A DNA stretch of 47,172 bases, from positions 1 to 47,172 of the IMG/VR virus record IMGVR_UViG_3300020595_000057; one strand, given 5' to 3'. The notes under the pieces are model-generated. The model had not been told where the DNA came from. It saw nothing but the letters and a program-made list of their open reading frames with translations, and did no database searches. The stretch is from a virus. Position 1 is the first letter of the stretch. Each line of letters opens with the position of its first letter. Positions 18,517 to 27,384 of this stretch are shown here, piece after piece. Made by a program: the position numbers and the translations under genes.

Positions 18517-19151
18517 ATCTGACTATTTGAATCTGATACTTTATCTACTACTTTAGGTAGAGCACCAATTAGTGTTAAAACTTCTTTTACTACTGCTTCC
18601 TCCATTTCAACAGGTATCTGTAAATAATCATACTCGCCTTGTATAGTTGGATCAACTATTAATAACTGTATTCTTACTCTTGACTCGTTGTAAGGACTTT
18701 CTGTAATATCTGTTAAAAAATTTATTACATTTCCCTCAACCCAATAACCAACTTGTGTCTCTAAAAACTTCAGTTGATCTTGAGATGATATTAAAGATTG
18801 TTGACCAGTTTGCAATGGAATATATTCGTCTGCACCACTAGGACTTGAAACCGACCATACACCTATATTTCTAGGAAGGGATATCGGAAAAACAGGTAAG
18901 AAAGCATGTACATATGGATTATGAGACGAGTTGCTTGTTAAATCCACAAAGTAAGTTGTAATTAGAGTGTGTGGAGGAAACATCTCCCCTGACTGCATAT
19001 TAACTGCTAAATGTTCAGTTTTTAGTAGTTTATTTATAGTTTGACCTACTAGTAAGTTAATATCATCTCTTGATATTTCTTTCTCATCATTTGTGCTACC
19101 GCCTGAGTATAACCTTAATATTTGGTCTGTTAATTTTCCTTTTGTTATCAT
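18513..19151 (-). CDS. 212-aa connector/ring protein
   Basis: The protein starts with a helical segment (ITKGKLTDQILRLYSGG) and an acidic DEKEISRDDINLLVGQTINKLLKTEHL helix, then a beta-rich core and a C-terminal helix EEAVVKEVLTLIGALPKVVD. This helix-beta-helix build, the SGG turn and its place between two other connector genes suggest a head-tail connector or ring component of the kind found in Bacteroidota podoviruses. Its start overlaps the upstream stop by 4 bases, and it overlaps the downstream adaptor by 4 bases. I cannot assign it to a specific ring. Confidence 0.55.
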   Translation of the reverse strand: MITKGKLTDQILRLYSGGSTNDEKEISRDDINLLVGQTINKLLKTEHLAVNMQSGEMFPPHTLITTYFVDLTSNSSHNPYVHAFLPVFPISLPRNIGVWSVSSPSGADEYIPLQTGQQSLISSQDQLKFLETQVGYWVEGNVINFLTDITESPYNESRVRIQLLIVDPTIQGEYDYLQIPVEMEEAVVKEVLTLIGALPKVVDKVSDSNSQI

Positions 19152-19996
19152 AGTCCTGTTTGATTTTTACCTTCTGTGTACTGAATAACATTAACATCTT
19201 CTAGGTGAACACCTAAAAAGTTTAAGGCTTTATTTATAACATCGTTTATACAATCTTCTGCCCAATTTAATTCTACACTACCTGGTAACGTATATGTTGC
19301 ACCTGCGGAAACTGTTGTACCATCTGGCAATGTCAAAGCAGAACCTGCTGTAAATGTAGCGTTAGAACTAGAAGCATTATGAACTATCTTTCTACCATCA
19401 ACCACATGACTAAACAAAGGTTTAATTGGTCTAGATAAGTACATAATATATCCTGAGTGTTGAACTTCAGGGAACAATTGAATCTTATTTCCAGAGTCGC
19501 CTAAGATACCTATAGGTGATGTTGTAGAGGGTGCAGCAACTTGAGATACTAATCTGTCTGCTAACTGATCCTCACTAACAACTTTAACAGGTTTTGCAAA
19601 AGTTCTATTTGTTGTAGACGTTGTATAGGCTACAGTTCCATCTGTAACAACATAAGAATTATTAGGTGTATTGTTTAAGGTCCCAACAACATATACACCT
19701 AGTAGGTGTAAATATTCTGTTAGACCTGTGAAGTTTATTACTCCTGTTGAGTCGCTAGTAAACTGCTCCCTTTTTTTAAAATACCTTAAGTCATCAGAAA
19801 TTTTCTGTGTTTGACCATAGGCAATAGGTGGAATAGGTCTACCTGGTTGATGTTGTTTAGGGTTGCTGTACAACTCCATAAACTTAGACATCTGACCCCT
19901 ATCAATAGCAGCGTCAATATCTTTATGTGATACATACCCGGTAGTCTCTTTATTTAGAATAAAGACTATATAATCATGAATCTCCTTTATTGTCAT
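19148..19996 (-). CDS. 282-aa connector/ring protein
   Basis: The N-terminus (TIKEIHDYIVFILNKETTGYVSHKDIDAAIDRGQM) is a helical module that I associate with connector or tail-ring proteins of Bacteroidota podoviruses. A beta-rich middle and a C-terminal helix (NWAEDCINDVINKALNFLGVHLED) follow. The gene is the first of three overlapping connector genes (282, 212 and 251 aa) leading to the nozzle gene. The ATG lies 23 bases inside the upstream 94-aa gene. The assignment rests on fold pattern and gene order, so the exact role is open. Confidence 0.55.
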   Translation of the reverse strand: MTIKEIHDYIVFILNKETTGYVSHKDIDAAIDRGQMSKFMELYSNPKQHQPGRPIPPIAYGQTQKISDDLRYFKKREQFTSDSTGVINFTGLTEYLHLLGVYVVGTLNNTPNNSYVVTDGTVAYTTSTTNRTFAKPVKVVSEDQLADRLVSQVAAPSTTSPIGILGDSGNKIQLFPEVQHSGYIMYLSRPIKPLFSHVVDGRKIVHNASSSNATFTAGSALTLPDGTTVSAGATYTLPGSVELNWAEDCINDVINKALNFLGVHLEDVNVIQYTEGKNQTGL

Positions 19997-20258
19997 CTTG
20001 CTCTACATTTTCAGTAGCAGGTTCGATGATTTTACCTGTTTGGATATCAATAGTAACTTCTCCATAAGACTCTTTAAGTCTATCTTGAATTTCTTTTTGC
20101 TTTGCACTCACCTCATTCCAAGAAGCAAGTAACGCTTCCTTTCTTTGATCATACGACTGCTTCGCAATTACTAAATCACCCAGTGCAGATTTAATCTCAA
20201 ATTGCTTCTGGTTATTCTCTTGAACTTCTTTAAGTTCACTTTTTTTAATTGTTGCCAT
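19974..20258 (-). CDS. 94-aa coiled-coil protein
   Basis: Nearly the whole protein is predicted helix: a Lys/Glu/Gln-rich coiled coil at about residues 5-65 (KSELKEVQENNQKQFEIKSA onwards), then a short EVTIDIQTGKI strand pair and an acidic tail. It precedes the three connector genes and overlaps the first by 23 bases. Small helical proteins of this type can bind ring or muzzle proteins or act as assembly factors; that is inference. An 81-base leader separates it from the glycosyltransferase gene downstream of which it lies. Confidence 0.55.
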   Translation of the reverse strand: MATIKKSELKEVQENNQKQFEIKSALGDLVIAKQSYDQRKEALLASWNEVSAKQKEIQDRLKESYGEVTIDIQTGKIIEPATENVEQDDNKGDS

Positions 20259-20339
20259 AATTGTATATATAATTTATGTTTGTTCATACAAATAAAGAGA
20301 AATAATACAGAGTAGTTGTATTTTTTTACTGTTCAGTTT

Positions 20340-21023
20340 TTAAGAGAAAATGAATGTTTTTTCGTGACCTAATTTTACAGACAAATCAAAGTTGATATCG
20401 TAGCCTGCTGCCTTTATTTTTCTAAAGAAAACAACGTCTTCTCCATAGTTTTTATCAGCCTGATCATCAAACCAAAGTGGCGGTGTAAGTTTAGCAAAAA
20501 CTTCTTTTTTTATTAGACACCAACCTAGTCCACCAAAGTCACCTTGTACCATTTGATCTTTATGCTTTTTTACATATTCATCATTAATCCAGTTTCCACC
20601 ACCACCTTCAGAGGGAACTTGACCATCATCACCACCAACCCATGCTGACCATGAGTCATCTGGTTTTATTCTGTATATTCCTGAAACAACAGGAACATCC
20701 CTTGAAAGTAAATTCTCTAAGTCTTTAGGATGAAAGGTCATGTCAGAGTCAATAAGTAACATATAATCAAAATCAAACTTACCATCAAAAGGTTGTGCTG
20801 AATTATGAGACGTACCCATAACCTTGTCTCTTGATGTTTGTATAAGTGAACTGTAATCAATATTAGATGTAAACACATAACCGTTGTCTACTATCCACAT
20901 AATTAGGTTTGTCCAAGAATTTAAAAAATTGTTTGAGAATCTGTTTCCTGGGCACGCAATAAAAATCCTTGGTTTGTTTTCATCCCCGCAATCTACACAA
21001 GGTTCTTCTTTGTTTTGTTTCAT
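20340..21023 (-). CDS. GT-A type glycosyltransferase
   Basis: The 227-aa product reads as a nucleotide-sugar transferase of the GT-A fold. The N-terminal strand FIACPGNRFS (21-30) is followed by SRDKVMGTS (64-72), the metal-binding DxD motif in IDSDMTF (D92, D94), a VVSGIYR segment (112-118), and a C-terminal GEDVVFFRKIKAAGY (194-208) with a late H220. Enzymes of this kind are common in T4-like and marine phages. A Cys-rich N-terminal tag (CVDCGD) is unusual. It lies between two structural genes, so it may glycosylate virion proteins or host surface; the substrate is unknown. Confidence 0.8.
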   Translation of the reverse strand: MKQNKEEPCVDCGDENKPRIFIACPGNRFSNNFLNSWTNLIMWIVDNGYVFTSNIDYSSLIQTSRDKVMGTSHNSAQPFDGKFDFDYMLLIDSDMTFHPKDLENLLSRDVPVVSGIYRIKPDDSWSAWVGGDDGQVPSEGGGGNWINDEYVKKHKDQMVQGDFGGLGWCLIKKEVFAKLTPPLWFDDQADKNYGEDVVFFRKIKAAGYDINFDLSVKLGHEKTFIFS

Positions 21024-21048
21024 TGTTGTTTGTTTTAATTAAAATTAT

Positions 21049-22104
21049 TTATAGAAATTCATCGACAAAGGTGTTTTCAATATTCCCTGGGTCATGAAAA
21101 GCGTTGTAAAAAGCAATGATATTATAATTACTACCACCTGGATATCCATAATTTGTATATGTTGTTGATGGAAAAGCACCACATCTCCAACCAGTTCCGT
21201 TAAAAGCAACTTCAGATCCTGCACTACTGTTTGTTTGATATATCGTGTTTCCTATAGTCCAATTACTTCCTGCACATTGATGAATATAAGCAGTACTCCA
21301 AGAAGAACTATTATATCTTTGAGAATAGCCATTAGACCAAGCACTTTGACTAGTACTCCATTGGTAAGCGGTTGAAGAACCACTTCCTAATATCGGTACT
21401 GCATACATTGTTCCATTATAAGAACAAGACCCGTTAACATAGAACTGATCAAATGAAGCATATCTTGTTGCATTTGCATTTGGGGTTGATCCAAAATATA
21501 TTGTTAAATCTGAACCAGAATTAAGGGTTCCTGTAAACGTTTGGTATCCTGTTGACGTATGAGTATGAACTAATGTTTGATTTATTAAAGTGTATCCTGT
21601 AGTTGAGGTCTGAGTTCCTTTATATATTTTTAATTCACAGTGATCGCTATATTGTCTGTAAACTCTAATATTATAAGTTACTGAACCAGTAGAATTGTTT
21701 CTATACCTACCAAACCTTGAGATGTAATCTAACGAATTTGTAGCACCTGTCATTATTGCTCCGGTCGCCCCCGCAATAGCGGTTGCACTACTACAACCTG
21801 TTTGTGTTCCAGGGGTTAAAAAGGTAGAGTCTATAATTAATAAACATTTACCAGTTGAACCTGAAGCATCGTGATCATAACCGTACCACTCACTCATAGC
21901 GTGAGGTGCAATCGAGTCAGGTTTATTTGCAGAATTTGTATTAGTAGCATCATAATCTTCACCATTAACAGTAGTCGCACCACCCAAAGTAATGTCTTTT
22001 AGACTATACGGACCGTAACTTGTGTCCACATCAGTATAGTCATTTTCTAACTTTTCTGCTGCTAAAGCAGAAATATTTAAGGTTCCACTGCTAGGTACTG
22101 CCAT
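21049..22104 (-). CDS. 351-aa beta-rich fibre or decoration protein
   Basis: The N-terminus (MAVPSSGTLNISALAAEKL, then YSLKDITLGG and HAMSEWYGYDHD) is the pattern of small phage structural proteins that attach to the virion through a conserved N-terminal domain and end in Ser/Thr/Gly/Tyr-rich beta domains. Residues 85-351 are rich in Tyr, Asn, Ser and Gly, with scattered Cys and several N-rich loops (RYNSSSW, IYQTNSS). This composition suits a surface-exposed fibre or adhesin. Start and upstream stop abut directly. No enzymatic motif is visible. Confidence 0.6.
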   Translation of the reverse strand: MAVPSSGTLNISALAAEKLENDYTDVDTSYGPYSLKDITLGGATTVNGEDYDATNTNSANKPDSIAPHAMSEWYGYDHDASGSTGKCLLIIDSTFLTPGTQTGCSSATAIAGATGAIMTGATNSLDYISRFGRYRNNSTGSVTYNIRVYRQYSDHCELKIYKGTQTSTTGYTLINQTLVHTHTSTGYQTFTGTLNSGSDLTIYFGSTPNANATRYASFDQFYVNGSCSYNGTMYAVPILGSGSSTAYQWSTSQSAWSNGYSQRYNSSSWSTAYIHQCAGSNWTIGNTIYQTNSSAGSEVAFNGTGWRCGAFPSTTYTNYGYPGGSNYNIIAFYNAFHDPGNIENTFVDEFL

Positions 22105-22500
22105 TTATTCTTCGTTTTGTGCATTCTGTGCATCTATTTCTTCTTGACCTGGAGGTAATTCTTCCCAAGGCATTTTTTCTGGTTTTAGGTATTTTTGTTG
22201 TTCAATTATATCTATTTGACTATCAATGACTTGATAAATATTTGACTTTTCCTCGTCAGATAACCAACACCAATCTTGTGCTATTTCATAAGTAACATCA
22301 TTATATTGAGTATAATTCTCTAAATTAGGAGAACCTAACATCTTTGTACCTACAAAGTTTGATATAGTTCCTGTTTCAGAAGTTCCCTTTATTCGCCAGT
22401 CAACTTTTGTAACAACATTTATTAATTCTGTTTCTTCACCTAAATCTTGGACAGGCTGAACATATAATTGATCTATTAATAATAAGTAAGTATTTGCCAT
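22105..22500 (-). CDS. 131-aa small tail/fibre-associated protein
   Basis: The protein starts ANTYLLLIDQLYVQP and has strands around VTKVDWRIKGTSETGTI, then a helical acidic C-terminal third with Pro-rich MPWEELPPGQEE. The layout (short beta domain with a VxWxxxG strand, then a helix containing EEKSNIYQVIDSQI) resembles small proteins placed next to fibre genes in marine phages, where they are thought to be minor tail components. It sits 5 bases after the large S74 fibre gene, so a role as a fibre-assembly or capping protein is possible. No firm family assignment. Confidence 0.55.
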   Translation of the reverse strand: MANTYLLLIDQLYVQPVQDLGEETELINVVTKVDWRIKGTSETGTISNFVGTKMLGSPNLENYTQYNDVTYEIAQDWCWLSDEEKSNIYQVIDSQIDIIEQQKYLKPEKMPWEELPPGQEEIDAQNAQNEE

Positions 22501-22505
22501 AATTT

Positions 22506-25500
22506 CTATTTTTTACATTTACATTTTTTAACATTAAACACAGATATTTGTGATTTTAATTCGTCTATTTGTTTTTGCTGTTCTTGCATTGCACCAATTA
22601 GTGTGGATACTAAGTGCTCGTAGTCTACTTGTTTGTACTCTTCACCTTCCTCTTTTTCATCGTGATGTCTAGACTGTACTCTAACTACCTCTGGAACAAC
22701 TTCTTCAACTTCTTGAGCAATAAGACCAATTTCTTTTACTCCCTCTCTAGGTCCTTCTTTCCATGTGTACTCTACAGGATTTAAAGATAATATCTTATCT
22801 AGGTTATTCTCTGTTGTTTTAATATTCGTTTTTAACCTTCTATCAGAAAAACTATAGTATGCAACAACATCACTAGCCATTCTAAGAATACCTGCTGAAG
22901 ATACTGTACCGCAATAACCACCATTACCAGTACCAAAATATATGTTAGTTCCGGCTCCGTAATAATAATTTAAGTATAAAGAATTACCGTCAGCAGAATC
23001 AATGTGTAGATTACCATTTGTTGTTCTTAGTCTAGATTTTTTATTAGCAGTAGATCCATGTAAATATAAATCTCTATTTCCTGTGTCAGCAGCAGACCCA
23101 ACATTAAGATTACCATGAACAGTAGATTCTGCTTTAGTTCCATAACTTAAACTTGCACCACCATAAGTAGATAAACCTGTAGCGGGTGTATCTGCTTCTC
23201 CTTGTCCCCAACCACTTGGATGACCAATACCAACCTTATTATAAAGGTGTATATATTCATTTGTAAAACCTCCTCTTGCTCCTTTAAAACCAATTGACTC
23301 AGAGGCTGTAAACGATATCTTCGAACTTGCTGTGTCAGCAGTATTACTTCTAAGAAATTCTGTACTATCTAGATTATCTAACGTATTTGCATTGTTAGCA
23401 TCAAGACTAGTTGGTAATGATACACCTGATATAACTTTGTTTTGACTACCATTATACCTTATTGGCATATAAACCAGTAGATCCTTTGCTCCAATGTCAG
23501 CATCAGACAAATCTTTCGCTGATACCGTTACATTGTATGAGGTATTACTATTCGTATAAGAATACCATGATCCATTTCCTGTTGATCCAGTAACATAGTT
23601 CGATGCCGAAGTATTGTCGTTAACTTCTATAGATAAGTTTTTGTTTGGTGAATCTATATGGTATGAAGCAGTTCCACCACGAAGCCAAATAACAAATTTC
23701 ATTGTATGTGCAGTGTAAGCCGCACCTCCACAAATTCTAGAGTATATTTCTCCAAAATCATGAACGTTAATCATATTAGGATAACCTCCCCAACCACCTA
23801 CACGAACATCCATATCTAAGGTTAATCCACCTTTGTGTGTTGAGGTATTCCATGTACTTGGTGCAGTTTCAGAATAACTTCTATAAACAGTAAGCCTTGT
23901 CATTCTAGGGCTAGACATACCCGAAATTACAACGGGGTAAAATACATCTGCATTTCCGTTAACAGTGAAGTCGTATTGTTTACCTGCACCATAACTTAAG
24001 TTTGCGTGAGATCCATCAACAGTATCGGCATCTAATCCAGAACCTGAACCATCATTACCTGCATTCCATACTTCATTTCCACCTAAGTACATTTTATTTG
24101 TACCATCAATCCTTGCTATTTCACGATATGTGCCAGTTGTTTTACTTTTGAAGTACCAACCCTCATTTGATTCGTCAGCATGTTCAACAAAAGTTGTTTG
24201 ATGACCACCTGTTATAGTTGTAGTTGATGTATTGGCTACAATACCTCTTACTGAAATAAAGTGATTATCATTTCCTGTGTAACCTTTAAATACACCATAA
24301 CCAGATCCACCTTCAATAGCGGCATCTCCTTGAAAATTTACCTTACCTGCAAAATTACCAGTAGTGCTTACTGTTAATGAGCCAGTAACTGATAACGGAT
24401 TATTTGTTTGTATGCCACCTAAGCCTTCTAGATATAATTTTGAATTACCTGTCGAACCTATACCTATATAACCCACTCTGGTATTTGAAGAGTCTACAAA
24501 ATTAATATAAGGATTTGCTGCAACACCTGCACTATTAGTGTCTTTTAAGACAAGCATTGCACCACCTGTAGTTTGTATATTTACCGCAGTAGTGGAGGTT
24601 ATATTTTGTACATCTCCATCAAATTGAACTGTATCATTAAATAAAACATCTCCAGATATTTCTTGTTCTTCACTAGAAGTTAACTTTACATAAGTAGAAT
24701 CGTGATCATGTGCACTTGGTGCGAACGTAGCAGGCTTATTAAGTATATAAGCATCACTAGTTGTAGTTGTCTCAGTCCAGTCTGCTTGCACATTCGCTTC
24801 AGCGTCTGTAGGTGCGTGGGTTGCTTGTGAGTGAGTATACGCTGTGTTCCAATTGGTGTCATTATAACCACTTGCCGATATAGTTCCTGGGACAGTAAGA
24901 GTGTTTGTGCTCTCTAACCATTTTAAAAATGAATCTGCTCCAAAATAGCCTCTAAGATTATCTGTTCCTGTCTCACCAAGAAAAAGTCTCTCATGAGTTA
25001 CTTGAATATTGTAATTATTTGAATGCCATGTCTTTATTTTAGGCACACTACCTGATATTAAAAACTCAATATGATTTGAACTTGTACCACCTGCAAAAGT
25101 ATTATTACAATACCAGGTTCCATTTTCATTCCAAAAAACAGCCATAGAAACTTGATCTGTCCCTGTCCCTGGTATGTGAGCAGTCATTCTATAAGCACCA
25201 CCTGTTGGCAAAGCAGAACCATCACTTGTTATAAGTGTTGCAATAGTTGTAATGCTTGCTGAGTAAACTCTACCCCATTCTTCTCTACCAACAGATCCTG
25301 CTTGGGTTACTTTACCATTTACAGTTAAATCCCCTGTAACAGTCCCTCCACCTATAGGTAAATACAATCCATCGTGATCGCCATGATCTGTTGGTATAGT
25401 AGGCTTATTTAAAATTAATGCATCTCCTGACGTAGCAGTCCAATCTGCTTGTACATTTGCTTCTGCGTCAGTTGGTGCGTAAGAGTCTGGAACCGTAGGT

Positions 25501-27383
25501 ATAGTAGGTTTATTAAGTATTAGTGCATCTCCTGACGTAGCAGTCCAATCTGCTTGTACATTTACCTCTGCATTATCAGCAACTCCTGTAGCAGTTGAAT
25601 AACCTGCGGCTGTATGCGTTCTATTAGTGAAAGCATTTAAGTTACTAGGTTCTGTCGACTGATCAGTTGTAGTATTTTCATTATACCAAGTAACAGTAGG
25701 ACTTCCTTCTGTAACACTATCTTTTTGTATATAATCAAACTCTCTCCATCCGCTTGTTTTAATCCATATTTCTACAGTGTCTCCTGACTTAGTGTATTTT
25801 ATCCATCCATTAGTTCCTTCTAAGGTTTTAGTTGGATTAAAATCCTCATACCATGCACCATAAACAACTGCTGTGGTGTTGGCATCGCTATGAAGATGTA
25901 TTCCTGCCGTTCCTGATGCATATCTACCTGTCCAGTCAAATGTAGCATTATAGTCAACGTAACTTGACGGAACGACTATAGTAGCAAGTTTATGATATCT
26001 CACTCCTCCACTATTTCCATAACCGACTCTAATCCAGTTTGCTCGATAGTTTGTCTTTAAATAAACTCCATTATGTGCACCATAATCTGGCGGTATTGTA
26101 GGTTTATTAAGTATAAGTGCATCTCCAGATGTAGCATTCCAATCTGACTGAACATTTGCTTCAGCGTCTGTTGGAGCGTGTGCTGCTTGACTATGAGTAT
26201 ATGCTGTGTTCCAATTATCTATCCTACCTGTACTTACATATTTAGTAGTTGATCCTCCAGGATAAATATTACCATCTGTAAAGTAATTTCCATTATCTAA
26301 ATCCAACCACGCTAACTCATCAACACCTGCATGATTATTATTAGTTGCAAAGTTAGCGTTTGCTTTACCAAAAGATATTCTTCTATTACTTTGGTTTGGA
26401 CCATATATCATTGTTGCCCAGTCACCACTAGTTCCGTTACTATTCCAAAGCATCATACCATATGATGTGGAACCAGAATCATAAACTGATATTCTGTGTC
26501 TAGTTGTGTCAGTAGCATCATTAGTCAGCCTTAATAAATCTGCTGTTATAAGAGAATTAGATGTTACGTCTCCTGTTAGAGCACCTCCACCTATAGGTAA
26601 ATACAATCCATCGTGATCTGTTGGTATAGTAGGTTTATTAAGTATAAAGGCGTCACTTGTCGTGGTTGTTTCAGTCCAATCTGCTTGCACGTTTGCTTCA
26701 GCGTCTGTTGGAGCGTAAGAGTCTGGAACTGTAGGTATTGTGGTATTACCAAAAGTTCTAATCTTTTTCCAGGTTTGCCAATTAGAACTATCAGTCCTAG
26801 TTCTTAAATAATAATCCTCACCATTATAATGTGCACCTATTTGTACAACACTAGCACTTCCACCGTTATTAAAAGTATACAAAAATGCACTTGCACCTGT
26901 ATAACTTATTGTACGCATTCCGTTTTCTGCTACCTTGGTTTCTGTATGGGCATCATCAAAAGGGTTGCTATTGCTTCCGCCAGAGGATGTTGTTACATCT
27001 ATACTCCCTCTATCAATAAATAGACTACTGTGTGTATTTGCTGAATTATTACCAGTATTTGTACCTGATAAGTTTGCAGCAGTTATATCTCCAGATGATG
27101 TAATCCCTTGATTAAAATCCCATCTATTATTAGCATTACTCCAACTAATAGTTTTGTCACTTGCTCCCTTTAAAGTTATACCTCCACCGTCAGCAGTTGT
27201 ATCACTAGGAGAACTAACGTTTCCAATAATTATATTTTTATCTTCAACCAAAAGATTGGCTGTATCTAATGTAGTAGTAGTTCCTTGGATAGTTAAGTCA
27301 CCACCAACTACAACATCTCCGTTACTTGTGTAAGTGTCAGAAGTTAAAACTAAATGTCTTTTTGATGATGTAACTGTTGCCAT
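22506..27383 (-). CDS. 1625-aa tail fibre with C-terminal S74 self-cleaving chaperone domain
   Basis: The N-terminus carries a phage-fibre beta module (GDVVVGGDLTIQGTTTTLDT, then ADGGGITLKG). The shaft has at least five copies of a module around NVQADWT..ILNKP and two copies of DGLYLPIGGG. The C-terminal 113 residues are an intramolecular chaperone (Peptidase_S74): S1513-D1514 and K1518 in FSDRRLKTNI form the expected Ser/Lys dyad, followed by LNPVEYTWKEG, IGLIAQEVEEVVPEVV and a terminal coiled coil EQQKQIDELKSQI. Family knowledge says the trimer folds on this domain, which then cuts itself off before S1513. The protein is the likely main receptor-binding fibre. Confidence 0.85.
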   Translation of the reverse strand: MATVTSSKRHLVLTSDTYTSNGDVVVGGDLTIQGTTTTLDTANLLVEDKNIIIGNVSSPSDTTADGGGITLKGASDKTISWSNANNRWDFNQGITSSGDITAANLSGTNTGNNSANTHSSLFIDRGSIDVTTSSGGSNSNPFDDAHTETKVAENGMRTISYTGASAFLYTFNNGGSASVVQIGAHYNGEDYYLRTRTDSSNWQTWKKIRTFGNTTIPTVPDSYAPTDAEANVQADWTETTTTSDAFILNKPTIPTDHDGLYLPIGGGALTGDVTSNSLITADLLRLTNDATDTTRHRISVYDSGSTSYGMMLWNSNGTSGDWATMIYGPNQSNRRISFGKANANFATNNNHAGVDELAWLDLDNGNYFTDGNIYPGGSTTKYVSTGRIDNWNTAYTHSQAAHAPTDAEANVQSDWNATSGDALILNKPTIPPDYGAHNGVYLKTNYRANWIRVGYGNSGGVRYHKLATIVVPSSYVDYNATFDWTGRYASGTAGIHLHSDANTTAVVYGAWYEDFNPTKTLEGTNGWIKYTKSGDTVEIWIKTSGWREFDYIQKDSVTEGSPTVTWYNENTTTDQSTEPSNLNAFTNRTHTAAGYSTATGVADNAEVNVQADWTATSGDALILNKPTIPTVPDSYAPTDAEANVQADWTATSGDALILNKPTIPTDHGDHDGLYLPIGGGTVTGDLTVNGKVTQAGSVGREEWGRVYSASITTIATLITSDGSALPTGGAYRMTAHIPGTGTDQVSMAVFWNENGTWYCNNTFAGGTSSNHIEFLISGSVPKIKTWHSNNYNIQVTHERLFLGETGTDNLRGYFGADSFLKWLESTNTLTVPGTISASGYNDTNWNTAYTHSQATHAPTDAEANVQADWTETTTTSDAYILNKPATFAPSAHDHDSTYVKLTSSEEQEISGDVLFNDTVQFDGDVQNITSTTAVNIQTTGGAMLVLKDTNSAGVAANPYINFVDSSNTRVGYIGIGSTGNSKLYLEGLGGIQTNNPLSVTGSLTVSTTGNFAGKVNFQGDAAIEGGSGYGVFKGYTGNDNHFISVRGIVANTSTTTITGGHQTTFVEHADESNEGWYFKSKTTGTYREIARIDGTNKMYLGGNEVWNAGNDGSGSGLDADTVDGSHANLSYGAGKQYDFTVNGNADVFYPVVISGMSSPRMTRLTVYRSYSETAPSTWNTSTHKGGLTLDMDVRVGGWGGYPNMINVHDFGEIYSRICGGAAYTAHTMKFVIWLRGGTASYHIDSPNKNLSIEVNDNTSASNYVTGSTGNGSWYSYTNSNTSYNVTVSAKDLSDADIGAKDLLVYMPIRYNGSQNKVISGVSLPTSLDANNANTLDNLDSTEFLRSNTADTASSKISFTASESIGFKGARGGFTNEYIHLYNKVGIGHPSGWGQGEADTPATGLSTYGGASLSYGTKAESTVHGNLNVGSAADTGNRDLYLHGSTANKKSRLRTTNGNLHIDSADGNSLYLNYYYGAGTNIYFGTGNGGYCGTVSSAGILRMASDVVAYYSFSDRRLKTNIKTTENNLDKILSLNPVEYTWKEGPREGVKEIGLIAQEVEEVVPEVVRVQSRHHDEKEEGEEYKQVDYEHLVSTLIGAMQEQQKQIDELKSQISVFNVKKCKCKK
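25348..25379. repeat. 32-bp repeat, copy 1 of 3, in the S74 fibre gene
   Basis: A 32-base sequence starting CCACCTATAG is identical at 25348-25379 and 26587-26618 in the 1625-aa fibre and at 30301-30332 in the 600-aa fibre. It codes for the DGLYLPIGGG motif. Identity at the DNA level, not only in protein, suggests recent duplication or recombination. Confidence 0.85.
26587..26618. repeat. 32-bp repeat, copy 2 of 3, in the S74 fibre gene
   Basis: Identical to the copies at 25348-25379 and 30301-30332. It sits at the start of another shaft module in the same gene, followed by a NVQADWT...ILNKP module. Confidence 0.85.
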
Positions 27384-27384
27384 A

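Noticed and set aside
20259-20339. A promoter or terminator in the 81-base gap before the 94-aa gene
   Set aside because: No TAnnTTTG element and no hairpin with a T run on the transcribed strand could be found.
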